From positions 1 to 64,000 of the forward strand of contig CALJKW010000023.1 of NCBI GenBank assembly GCA_937980205.1: a DNA stretch of 64,000 nt, read 5' to 3'. The first letter of the stretch is position 1; each line of letters opens with the position of its first letter. The translations under genes were made by a program, and so were the position numbers. The notes beneath the pieces were generated by a model, which saw nothing but the letters and a program-made list of their open reading frames with translations, was not told the origin of the DNA and made no database searches. The DNA comes from an uncultured Myxococcales bacterium. GTDB lineage: Bacteria; Myxococcota; Myxococcia; Myxococcales; Myxococcaceae. This document shows positions 56,801 through 64,000 of the stretch, piece by piece.

Positions 56801-58873
56801 GTGCGCCGTCTCGTCGCGCTGCTCGTGGTCGCCGCGTGCGGGCCGCCGCAGGCTCCTCCTCCGCCACCGACGATTCCGACGAAGTACCGCGTCATCGGCG
56901 GGCTCTCGATGGGCGCCATCGGCACCGCGGCGATCGGCCTGAGGCACAGCGAGGAGTTCGACGCGTTCGCGGCGCTGGGCGCTCCGCTCGACGCGGCGCT
57001 GCTGTTGCGCACCATCGACCGCTTTCACACCGGCGGCTTCTGCCCGCGCGGTGAGCTCGAGGCGAACGTAGCGACGCTCAACGACCCGAAGACCGCCGGC
57101 TGCGTCACGCACCCGCCGCCGCTGAAGTACGAGCACGTGCAGGACTTCAACCACTGGCGGTACACGACGAACACGCCGTTCGATCGCACCGGCTACGTGG
57201 GGCTGTTCACCGACCTCACGCTCGCGTTCGGCAACCTGCTCACCGAGAACCCGATGTCGACGTTCGCTCCGCCGGGAGTCGACGAGGCGGTCGCGCGCCA
57301 CCCGCCGCCGAACGCGTGCAGTGCGCCGGTGCGGGTGAAGGGCCTCAAGAACCTCGAGTACAACCCCGACGGCTCGAGGGACGCGATCACGTTCTGCGAC
57401 GGAGAGCCGCAGACCTGGTTCTGCAACTCCACGAAGGAGGTCGTCGACTTCTGCTCGGACCCGGCGAACATCGCGGCGCCGCTGCCGCGCTCGATGGAGG
57501 CCGCGTTCGCGAGCGCGTTCTGCTCGACGAAGGGCGGCGCATCGGTCGCCACGCGCGAGTCGGACCCCGAGGTGATGCTCGGCGCCGGCGGCCGCTTCGA
57601 CCCGTGCCGCGTCGCGACCGAGCCCGTGCTCGTCGCGCTCGCGTGGGACTTCAACGGCAACGGCCGCCGCGACTACGGAGAGCCGATCGTCAACAACGGC
57701 GAGGAGCGGTACTCCGACGTCGGCGTCGACGGCTGCCCGAACGCGCAGGAGAACGGGCAGGGCGGCTGCGGCGCGAGCGGCGCGACCGGAGACCCGAACC
57801 GCGACGACTACTCCGCCGACACGAACCCGCGGGGCACCGAGGGGAACTGGAAGCACGACGACGGCGAGCCGTTCTCCGACGACGGCCTCGATGGCGTGCC
57901 GGGCAGCGGAGACCTCGGCGAAGGCAACGGCGCCTTCGACATGACGAGCGGCCGCAAGCGGCTCTACTCGTACGACGCGCGCGCGGCGCTCTCGAAGCTC
58001 ACGCCGGCGCAGCTGAAGCGCGTCAACCTGCTGCTCGACGGAGGCATCCGCGACCTCTTCAACTTCGGCCTCTTCTCGCACCAGGTGTTCGGGCTGTGGA
58101 AGGCGCTCAAGCCCGACGAGGCGGTCTCGTACCGCGACTGGACGGAGATCCCCGGCATGGCCGACCCGCGCACCGGCGCGTACCGGCCGTGGGGCGGGCC
58201 GTGGCGGCGGGCGCCGAAGAGCTTCGAGGTGCTGTTCGGCAAGGAGAACCCGACGCTCGACGACCGGCTGATCGGCGACGGCGATCACGTCGGCTCGAAC
58301 ACGCAGGCGGTGTACCGCATCGCGACGCTCTACAACTGGGTCGCGCAGCAGTGGCCCTCGCTGCCGAGGCCTTCGACGCCGTTCGGTGGGGTGCCGTACG
58401 ACGAGCGCGAGAAGATCGAGTGGTTCCAGTCCGAGGCGCTGGGCGCGAAGCGCGACTACGGCGTGTTCGTGCCGCCGGGCTACGAGCTCGAGGAGAACGC
58501 GTCGGTGCGGTACCCGGTGCTGTACCTGCTGCACGGGTACACCGGGGCGCCGCGGCAGATTCTGCCGAGCGCGTTCCTCGCCGACACGTTCATGAAGGAT
58601 TCGGACGTGAAGCTCCGGCCGATGATCATCGTGGTGCCGAGCGGCGCGTGCTGTTTCGTGCAGAGGGGCACCGGCGCGCGCGACTGCCGCGAGGAGGACG
58701 ACCAGGGCGTCGCGTTCGTGGGCCGCTCCGACTGGGAGCGCGAGTGCGTCGGCGGCAGCTTCTTCGTCAGCCACGTCGGCGGGCCGAAGTACGAGGAGTC
58801 GCTGTTCGAGCTGATGAAGGTGATCGACTCGAAGTACCGGACGCTGGCGCCGGCCGAGGTCGAGGCCCGGTGA
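56801..58873 (+). CDS. Esterase-type lipoprotein with apparently permuted halves
   Basis: 690 residues from GTG 56801; lipobox VVAAC (Cys13). The nucleophile elbow GGLSMG (33-38, Ser36) stands almost at the N-terminus with LRHSEEFDAFAALGAPLD behind it. A long middle has DxNGNGxxD-type calcium loops (DFNGNGRRDYGEP, GDLGEGNGAFD). Asp413 or 418 (LDGGIRDLFNFG) and His496 (GDGDHVGS) may complete the triad. The normal beginning of an esterase-D-type domain (YPVLYLLHGYTG at 571-582, MIIVVPSG, ESLFELMKVIDSKYRTL) lies at the C-terminus. The protein therefore reads like a circularly permuted putative esterase. It is probably surface-bound. Confidence 0.8.
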   Translation: MRRLVALLVVAACGPPQAPPPPPTIPTKYRVIGGLSMGAIGTAAIGLRHSEEFDAFAALGAPLDAALLLRTIDRFHTGGFCPRGELEANVATLNDPKTAGCVTHPPPLKYEHVQDFNHWRYTTNTPFDRTGYVGLFTDLTLAFGNLLTENPMSTFAPPGVDEAVARHPPPNACSAPVRVKGLKNLEYNPDGSRDAITFCDGEPQTWFCNSTKEVVDFCSDPANIAAPLPRSMEAAFASAFCSTKGGASVATRESDPEVMLGAGGRFDPCRVATEPVLVALAWDFNGNGRRDYGEPIVNNGEERYSDVGVDGCPNAQENGQGGCGASGATGDPNRDDYSADTNPRGTEGNWKHDDGEPFSDDGLDGVPGSGDLGEGNGAFDMTSGRKRLYSYDARAALSKLTPAQLKRVNLLLDGGIRDLFNFGLFSHQVFGLWKALKPDEAVSYRDWTEIPGMADPRTGAYRPWGGPWRRAPKSFEVLFGKENPTLDDRLIGDGDHVGSNTQAVYRIATLYNWVAQQWPSLPRPSTPFGGVPYDEREKIEWFQSEALGAKRDYGVFVPPGYELEENASVRYPVLYLLHGYTGAPRQILPSAFLADTFMKDSDVKLRPMIIVVPSGACCFVQRGTGARDCREEDDQGVAFVGRSDWERECVGGSFFVSHVGGPKYEESLFELMKVIDSKYRTLAPAEVEAR

Positions 58874-58929
58874 GCGCGCTGCAGGTCATCGAGGCGTACG
58901 CGCCCGGCTGCGTGCAGTGGGAGCAGTAG
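58870..58929 (+). CDS. Nineteen-residue frame overlapping the esterase stop, doubtful
   Basis: GTG 58870 overlaps the esterase stop as GTGA and gives VSALQVIEAYAPGCVQWEQ before a TAG. It may be the tail of a lost gene (the sequence reads like a protein C-terminus) or chance. No ribosome site is needed if it is coupled. Confidence 0.25.
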   Translation: MSALQVIEAYAPGCVQWEQ

Positions 58930-58945
58930 CCAGGCGCGGGTCCGT

Positions 58946-60490
58946 TCAGTCGCCGTAGTCGAGGACGAGATCCGAGCCGATGTTGACGCCGTGCAGGAGC
59001 CCGTTCACGGCCTCGTACAGCGGGCCCTCGGCCTCGTTGAGCAGCGCGCCGAGCCCGGCAGTGAGCTGGCGATACGCCTGCTCGCCGGCCTCGAGGTTCG
59101 ATGCCCCGCCGAGCTGCGCCTGCAGCGCTTGCTTCGCCTCTTCGTAGCTGAGCTGGCCGCCGGTCGGCACCTGGGCGCCGACGGCGCCGAGCACGATGCC
59201 GCCCGCCGCCGCGAACGCCGGGTTGGTGACGACGGCCGCCAGCAGCGCCGCCGAGGCGCCGAAAGCGACGTCCTTCGCGAAGGTCTCGAAGCCGCTGCCG
59301 CCGCGACCGGCCTCGATGGCCGAGTCCGCCGCGCTCTCGAGCAGGCCGAACAGCGTCCCGAGCTGCCGCCCGACGGCGACGGCGCCGCCCGGGTACTGGG
59401 CTTCTCCGCCGGGGACTCCGGCGAGCGCGAGCGAGTCGTCGGTGAAGCGGCGGATCGTCTCCTCGGTCCCGGTGCGGATGTCGTCCTCCGACCAGCCGGC
59501 GCTCTCGAGCGCCGAGATCGCCTCGGGGTTGAACAGGACGTTCTCGAAGAACGCCTGGGCCGCGGCCTGGTCGCGCTCGTGCAGCTCCTCGTTCATGAGC
59601 AACTGCAGCATGCCCGGCTCCGACTCGGTGAAGACGGTCATCGCCGAGTCGACGAGGTCGGTGTACAGCTCCGAGTACAGCGCGCTGTCGTGCTCGGCGA
59701 CCTGGTCGATGGCGCCGGACTCGATGGCCTGGCTCAGCGCGATGAACGCCGTCGCCTGATCGCCGCTGTCGGAGAGCTTCTCCTCCCACAGCCCGGGCGT
59801 CTGCACGTAGTGGACGGCGGCGGCGGCCTGCGCGCCGGGGACGTCGCTCTCGAACATCGCGTCGGCGAGGCTCTCGGCGACGTCGGCCTCTGCTGCGACC
59901 GCGTGCATGAGCAGCAGCGGGCCGTGCTCGCCGAGCGAGCCGGCGACGGCGATGGCGTCCTCCTCGCTCAGCGCGCCGGACTCGAGCGACGAGGCGAGCG
60001 CGGCGCCCACCTCTTCCTGCTGATCCGGTGAGAGGCCGCCGTCCTGGCTGGGCGAGATGAAGAGGTGCGGCCGGCGCTGGAAGACCTCGGCGATGAGCTC
60101 GTCCTGGGCGTCCTGCGGGAGGTCGTCGATCCACTCCGAGTCGATGCCCTGGGCCTCGAGCTCGCCGATGTCGCCGGGGATGACGCCCTGCGCGAGCAGC
60201 AGCGCGTCGTCGGGGCTCTCGACGTTTCCGGCGATGCGCTCGAGCTGCTCTTCGGTGAAGTGCTCGCCGCCGTCCGCCTGCGCCTTCGCGGCGGGGGCCA
60301 CCGGCGCTGCCGCCGGCGCCGCGTAGCCGTTGCCGAGCATCGCGGCGGCGTCGCGCCTGAGGGCCGACCCGCGGCCGGTCGACATCTCGTCGCGCACCAG
60401 CGCCGGCGCGGGCTTCGGCTTCGGGGCGGGAGGAGGAGGCGGAGGCGGCGTGGGGCGGGCAGCGCGGAAGAGCCGGTTCTGGATTTTCAT
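58946..60490 (-). CDS. Large Ala/Glu-rich protein, unknown, possibly secreted without Sec signal
   Basis: 514 residues from ATG 60490. The N-terminus is basic then Pro-rich (RPTPPPPPPPAPKPKPAPA) with no Sec signal. The body (about 75-420) is acidic and helical with repeated Glu/Asp-Ala-Leu patterns (SPDDALLLAQGVIPGDIGELEAQG, QEEVGAALASSLESGALSEEDAIAVAGS). Two hydrophobic stretches near 420-450 (FGASAALLAAVVTNPAFAAAGGIVLGAVGA) could insert into membranes. The layout resembles proteins delivered by contractile or other signal-less routes, but no secretion genes are in the window. No domain is recognised. Confidence 0.75.
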   Translation of the reverse strand: MKIQNRLFRAARPTPPPPPPPAPKPKPAPALVRDEMSTGRGSALRRDAAAMLGNGYAAPAAAPVAPAAKAQADGGEHFTEEQLERIAGNVESPDDALLLAQGVIPGDIGELEAQGIDSEWIDDLPQDAQDELIAEVFQRRPHLFISPSQDGGLSPDQQEEVGAALASSLESGALSEEDAIAVAGSLGEHGPLLLMHAVAAEADVAESLADAMFESDVPGAQAAAAVHYVQTPGLWEEKLSDSGDQATAFIALSQAIESGAIDQVAEHDSALYSELYTDLVDSAMTVFTESEPGMLQLLMNEELHERDQAAAQAFFENVLFNPEAISALESAGWSEDDIRTGTEETIRRFTDDSLALAGVPGGEAQYPGGAVAVGRQLGTLFGLLESAADSAIEAGRGGSGFETFAKDVAFGASAALLAAVVTNPAFAAAGGIVLGAVGAQVPTGGQLSYEEAKQALQAQLGGASNLEAGEQAYRQLTAGLGALLNEAEGPLYEAVNGLLHGVNIGSDLVLDYGD

Positions 60491-60567
60491 GCCGTGGATG
60501 TGCACGGCGCTGAAACCGGTAACTGCGGGCCCGGGTAAATCGGGCTGACAGAACGGACGAAATTCGT

Positions 60568-61305
60568 TCAGCCGCGGACGTCGACGCGGGCGCCGTGCGG
60601 TGTGGCTTGCGCTTCGAGCGCGTCGACGCGGGCCTGCGTCGGCGCCGGCTTCGCGCGCGTGCCCACCATCGCGGCGGTCAGCGCGCAGAGCAGGGCGGTG
60701 AGCATCGCGGGGGCTCCGAGCACGATCGCGACGGTGCCGCCGCGGCGCTCGGTGAGCTCGGCGATGGCGGCCACTACGGGCCCGAGCATGAAGGCCCAGC
60801 CGAGCCACGGCATCAACGGGGCCGGCTCTCCGCGCCCGACACGAATCGAGTTCACGAACGCCAGCACGGCGTGGATGCCGGCGAGGCCCATGCCGACGGC
60901 GCCGACCTTGAGCGAGGGCTCGTAGGAAGAGAACGCGGCGAACCCGGCGAGCAGCGCGAAGCCGAACGACCAGAACATCGTGAGCAGCGAGGCGACGGTC
61001 GTCAGCGCGGCCGGAATGGCGCCGGCGTTGCCGATGCGATCGCGGTGGTAGTCGAGATCGTCCGGGGACACGTGCAGCGCGTGCGGGAAGCCCAAGGCCA
61101 GCAGGCGATCGATGAGGTGCCAGCGCACCGTCTTGCCGGACGAGTCGCTCACCTGGTGCAGCGCGGAGAGCTCGAGGGTCTCGGTGATGAACGCCGTGAG
61201 CTCGGCGCTCGCAGGGACGGCGGCGAGCTCGGCGACGAACACGTCGGCGTTCTCCGCGCTGGGGCGGGTGGCGAGATCTCGGACCAGGGCGCGCAGCTCG
61301 TCCAC
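60568..61305 (-). CDS. Polytopic membrane protein, unknown
   Basis: 245 residues from GTG 61305. The first about 95 residues are soluble (DELRALVRDLATRPSAENADVFVAELAAV, VRWHLIDRLLALGFPHALHVSP). Four to five hydrophobic segments follow (about 97-126, 131-153, 163-185, 190-215). The tail of about 25 residues is charged. The front part looks like a helical repeat or death-fold-like bundle, but no family is assigned. It stands between the Ala-rich protein and the FecR-type gene on the minus strand. Confidence 0.75.
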   Translation of the reverse strand: MDELRALVRDLATRPSAENADVFVAELAAVPASAELTAFITETLELSALHQVSDSSGKTVRWHLIDRLLALGFPHALHVSPDDLDYHRDRIGNAGAIPAALTTVASLLTMFWSFGFALLAGFAAFSSYEPSLKVGAVGMGLAGIHAVLAFVNSIRVGRGEPAPLMPWLGWAFMLGPVVAAIAELTERRGGTVAIVLGAPAMLTALLCALTAAMVGTRAKPAPTQARVDALEAQATPHGARVDVRG

Positions 61306-61344
61306 GGATCAGCACCTTAACGCCGGCCCTACGGAGGATGTTCC

Positions 61345-62934
61345 CTACAGCTTTTCCAGCTCGCGGCGCACCGCAGCGGCGTCGCTCGTACGGCCGAGCG
61401 CCTCGAGGCAGCGCAGCTTCGCCGACAGCACCCCACGCCGGAGGTTGAAGCTCTCACCGCTCGGCACGGGCTCGGTGAGCCAGGCGTTGGCGAGCTGCAC
61501 CGCATCGTTGCAGCGCTGCTGATCCGCCAGCGAGATGATCTCGTTCGCGCGCGTCAGCCGGGACTTCGGCTTGAACACGCCCTCGACCTTGTTCTTCATC
61601 GCCTCGAGCTTCGCCATGAACGACACGGCGGCCTCGTCGTCGCTCTTCGGCGACGGCCTCTTCGCCTCGGGCTGAGCGGGCGGAGGAGGCGGCGGCGCCA
61701 CGGCCATCGGCGGCTGCGGGGGCTCGGGCGGAGGCGTAGGCGGCGGCTGGTGCACCGGCGCGTCTTTGAGGTTCTCCGGCGTCGCCCACTCGTCGGCGGG
61801 CGCGGCTTCCGCCTTCGCGACCTCGGGCTCGTTCTGCTTCGCGGTCGGCTGCTCGGGGTCCTGCACGGGCGCCGGCGGAGGAGCGGCCTTCTCTTGCTCG
61901 GTCGGAATCTCCGGCGTCTCTTCGGCGCCCGGCTTCTTCGCGCTGGCGACCTCGGTGCGCGGGCGCGAGGCGGCGGCGGCCGGCGGGCGCGGCTTCGGCA
62001 GCTCGTCGGCGGTCGCCCACTGCTGCCGCTCGAGGCGGCCGTTCTTGTACTCGACGGCCTGGCCGGCCTTCAGCGGCACGATCTCTCCGGTGAGCGCCTT
62101 CACCTCGACCTCGCCCTCCTCGACGGCGACGAGGGTGCGGCCCGCCTCGCGCGAGACGATGAACTCGGTGCCGACGTCGAAGACCTCGAGGTCGCCGACG
62201 CGCACGCGCAGCTCGCGCGTCGGGTCGTGCGGAGCGACGACCTTCATCGAGCCCTTGTCGACGTCGAGCGTCACGGCCTTGTCCTCGAGCCTGGCGAGCA
62301 GCACCTGCGAGCTGCTCATCAGGCCAATCTGCGAGCCGTCGGGCAGCGCCATGACCAGCTCGCCGCCCTTCGCGGTCGCGACGACGCTGCCCTCGGTGAG
62401 CTCCTGCGACTTCTTGATGGTGGCGTTGCCGGTCTTCGCCGACTTCGTGCGCTTCACCGACGCGACGACCTTCTTCACCGGCAGCGGGCGCGGAGCCTCG
62501 GGCATCGGCGGAGGCGTCGGCTGCTGTGGAGCCGGAGCCACGTCGTCGTCCTTCACCGCGAGCTTCGAGGGCCCGGGCGCGTCGGCCGTCGACTCCGTGA
62601 AGCGGTAGGCGACGAACGCGAGGAACACGGCGGCGATGGGCGCGAGCACCCAGGTCGGGTTCCAGTTGAACGGCCACCAGGCGCCCCACCACAGCGCGCG
62701 GCGGGCTTCTTTCTCGGCGGCCTTGCGCAGCACCGTGCCGATGCGGCGCGCGGACTCTTCCGACAGCACGGGCGGCGGAGGCGGCTCGACGAGCGCGCTC
62801 TGCGCGAGCTTGATGTTCTCGAGCTGCGCGCGGCAGTCGGGGCACAGCTGGAGGTGCGCGTAGTCGTCTCCGACCGGCGGAGTCTTCGCCGCGTCCCACA
62901 GCGCGTCTTCTGAGAGGTGCTCGCCGGTGTTCAT
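61345..62934 (-). CDS. Transmembrane anti-sigma/FecR fusion protein
   Basis: 529 residues; ATG 62934 overlaps the sigma-factor stop (ATGA). N-terminus: short zinc-finger-like anti-sigma part (LSEDALWDAA, HLQLCPDCRAQL), one membrane helix (about 88-110, WVLAPIAAVFLAFVAYRF). External part: FecR-like domain at about 165-300 (LTEGSVVATAKGGELVMALPDGSQIGL, VLLARLEDKAVTLDVDKGSMKVVA, GDLEVFDVGTEFIVSREAGRTLVAVEEGEVEV), then a Pro/Glu-rich region and a TPR-like end (LTRANEIISLADQQRCNDAVQLANAW, LRCLEALGRTSDAAAVRRELEKL). It probably holds the coupled ECF sigma factor and releases it on an envelope signal. Confidence 0.85.
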   Translation of the reverse strand: MNTGEHLSEDALWDAAKTPPVGDDYAHLQLCPDCRAQLENIKLAQSALVEPPPPPVLSEESARRIGTVLRKAAEKEARRALWWGAWWPFNWNPTWVLAPIAAVFLAFVAYRFTESTADAPGPSKLAVKDDDVAPAPQQPTPPPMPEAPRPLPVKKVVASVKRTKSAKTGNATIKKSQELTEGSVVATAKGGELVMALPDGSQIGLMSSSQVLLARLEDKAVTLDVDKGSMKVVAPHDPTRELRVRVGDLEVFDVGTEFIVSREAGRTLVAVEEGEVEVKALTGEIVPLKAGQAVEYKNGRLERQQWATADELPKPRPPAAAASRPRTEVASAKKPGAEETPEIPTEQEKAAPPPAPVQDPEQPTAKQNEPEVAKAEAAPADEWATPENLKDAPVHQPPPTPPPEPPQPPMAVAPPPPPPAQPEAKRPSPKSDDEAAVSFMAKLEAMKNKVEGVFKPKSRLTRANEIISLADQQRCNDAVQLANAWLTEPVPSGESFNLRRGVLSAKLRCLEALGRTSDAAAVRRELEKL

Positions 62935-63566
62935 GGCCCGCTGCCTCTCAGCTTCACCACGGCGGCCGTGAAGTCCACCCGGGCGCGATTGAGACGGCTG
63001 CGCACGGTGTTCACGGGACAGTCGACGAGCTCGGAGATCTCCTCGGGCTTGAGGCCCAACAGCTCGTGGTACACGAAGACGTCGGCCTTCTCGGCGGACA
63101 GCGTCGCGAGCGCGCGCTGCGCGAGCGTGTGGGCCTGGCGAACCTGCGCGGCGCGCTCGGGGCTCTGCTCGACCGGCGCCTCGGCGTGCGGCAGCTCGTC
63201 GGTCGGATCTTCCGGGCGGCGGCGCTTCGACCGCAGGTGCATCAGGCCGACGTTCACGCAGACGCGGTGGAGGAACGTCGTGGTGCGCGCGTCGCCGCGG
63301 TAGCCCTTCAGGGCTTTGAGGAGCTGGAGATACGACTCCTGCAGCAGGTCCTCGAGGTCGGGGGAGTTGCCGACGACGCGGTAGAGCACGCGCCACGCCA
63401 TCTCGCGGGTGCGCTCGTAGAGCTGGGTGAAGGCGCGCGCCTCTCCGTCACGCGCGGCCTCGGCGAGCGCGCGAAGGGGATCTGCCGACAGCGTGGCGGT
63501 AGCTGCTTCGGTCATCCCAGGGATTGCGAGTGCAAGCGCCGTCATTTCCTCGAGGTTGGTTGCCAC
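62931..63566 (-). CDS. ECF RNA polymerase sigma factor
   Basis: 211 residues from GTG 63566; later ATGs at 63545 and 63515 are possible and only remove a weak N-terminal tail. Region 2: AFTQLYERTREMAWRVLYRVVG, DLEDLLQESYLQLLKALKGYRG, TTFLHRVCVNVGLMHLRSKRRR. Region 4: ALATLSAEKADVFVYHELLGL, KPEEISELVDCPVNTVRSRLNRARV. It is coupled to a FecR-containing anti-sigma gene, so the pair forms a cell-surface signalling unit; the target promoters are not visible. Confidence 0.92.
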   Translation of the reverse strand: MATNLEEMTALALAIPGMTEAATATLSADPLRALAEAARDGEARAFTQLYERTREMAWRVLYRVVGNSPDLEDLLQESYLQLLKALKGYRGDARTTTFLHRVCVNVGLMHLRSKRRRPEDPTDELPHAEAPVEQSPERAAQVRQAHTLAQRALATLSAEKADVFVYHELLGLKPEEISELVDCPVNTVRSRLNRARVDFTAAVVKLRGSGP

Positions 63567-63598
63567 CCCGAGGCGTAACGATCCGCACTACAGCCTGC

Positions 63599-64000
63599 TC
63601 AGCTGGCTCCTTTGGTCCAACCCCCGAAGTCCTCGGGTTCAATGAAGAAATCCGGCAGGGGATCGACGCCCGGCGTGGAGCTGTATTTCGACAGGTCCGT
63701 CACCCCCTCGGCTTTGAGGACGTCGTCGTCGATGAGGAAGTGGCCGGTGTGGGTGCGGAAGTCCTTGTTGAAGATGGCGTAGGCCGCGTCGCCCATGATG
63801 TCGGGAGTGCGGCTCTGGCGCGCCGTCTCGTCGCCGCCGAGCAGGTTCTGCACCGCCGCGGTCGCGATGACGGTGCGCGGCCACAGGGAGTTGACCGCGA
63901 TCTGCCCCTTGAACTCCTCCGCCATGCCGAGCGTGCACATCGACATGCCGTACTTGGCGATGGTGTACGCGACGTGGCTGCCGAACCACTTCGGCTTCAT
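63599..64000 (-). CDS. Short-chain dehydrogenase, C-terminal part (cut off at window end)
   Basis: Only the last about 133 residues are in the window; the Met at 64000 is internal. HVAYTIAKYGMSMCTLGMAEEFKGQIAVNSLWPRTVIATAAV holds the catalytic YxxxK and the following PR/T segment of SDR enzymes. The subgroup with NSLWPRT and FLIDDDVLKAEGVTDLSKYS resembles HSDL2-like SDRs (steroid or fatty-acyl oxidoreductase-like). The N-terminal NAD(P)-binding half is outside. Confidence 0.85.
   Translation of the reverse strand: MKPKWFGSHVAYTIAKYGMSMCTLGMAEEFKGQIAVNSLWPRTVIATAAVQNLLGGDETARQSRTPDIMGDAAYAIFNKDFRTHTGHFLIDDDVLKAEGVTDLSKYSSTPGVDPLPDFFIEPEDFGGWTKGAS

Overview
The window is a stretch of very GC-rich chromosome (most third codon positions are G or C) from a bacterium that I infer to be a myxobacterium (Myxococcota). 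The signs are many short-signal lipoproteins with Gly/Ser/Thr-rich linkers, two transmembrane PknB-type Ser/Thr kinases, a sigma-54 activator, two ECF sigma factors, LysM-peptidase proteins without signal peptides, and tandem parvulin chaperones. No rRNA, tRNA, phage, transposon or CRISPR array is visible. Coding density is high and no gene-free stretch exceeds about 300 bases. At least fourteen same-strand neighbours share a 4-base ATGA or GTGA stop/start overlap, which defines operons and fixes many starts.

Region 1-8.2 kb: a cut-off Gly-rich lipoprotein, a NagZ-type hexosaminidase with a small Cys protein, a beta-propeller lipoprotein, a minus-strand operon of three lipoproteins (unknown, beta-propeller, di-heme cytochrome c), a small unknown protein, and a coupled pair of RNA-ligase-like and aminoglycoside-phosphotransferase-like enzymes.

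Region 8.2-19.7 kb is a redox and signalling district. A five-gene minus-strand operon combines a partner-switching module (STAS antagonist, SpoIIE/PP2C phosphatase with a periplasmic sensor, RsbW-like kinase) with a cupredoxin-like protein and a penta-heme cytochrome c. Divergent from it are an outer-membrane barrel and a MauG-like di-heme peroxidase, followed by a sigma-54 activator, two paralogous mono-heme lipoprotein cytochromes, an ECF sigma factor, a His-containing four-helix membrane protein and YceI.

Region 19.7-33.2 kb is mainly housekeeping: a membrane metallophosphatase, an SDR / SurA-like / PdxA / rhodanese / FHA operon, lipoproteins, a LysM-C39 protein, a methionine/cysteine operon (PLP enzyme plus homoserine dehydrogenase) under a palindromic operator, and two coupled PpiC-type lipoprotein foldases.

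Region 33.2-49.3 kb: a zinc-ribbon/Sel1 membrane protein, RdgC apparently split into two coupled genes, two paralogous receptor kinases, an acyl-ACP-desaturase-like di-iron protein, a TetR regulator with tandem operators over its start codon, hydrolases, a PAS histidine kinase and an AlkC-type glycosylase.

Region 49.3-64 kb is rich in exported or surface proteins: an EEP-fold lipoprotein, an EF-hand-like protein, CapA, a YkuD transpeptidase lipoprotein, a LysM-caspase-like protein, a mini sigma-region-2 protein, an esterase whose two halves appear circularly permuted, a large unknown Ala-rich protein, an ECF sigma factor with a FecR/anti-sigma fusion, and a cut-off SDR.
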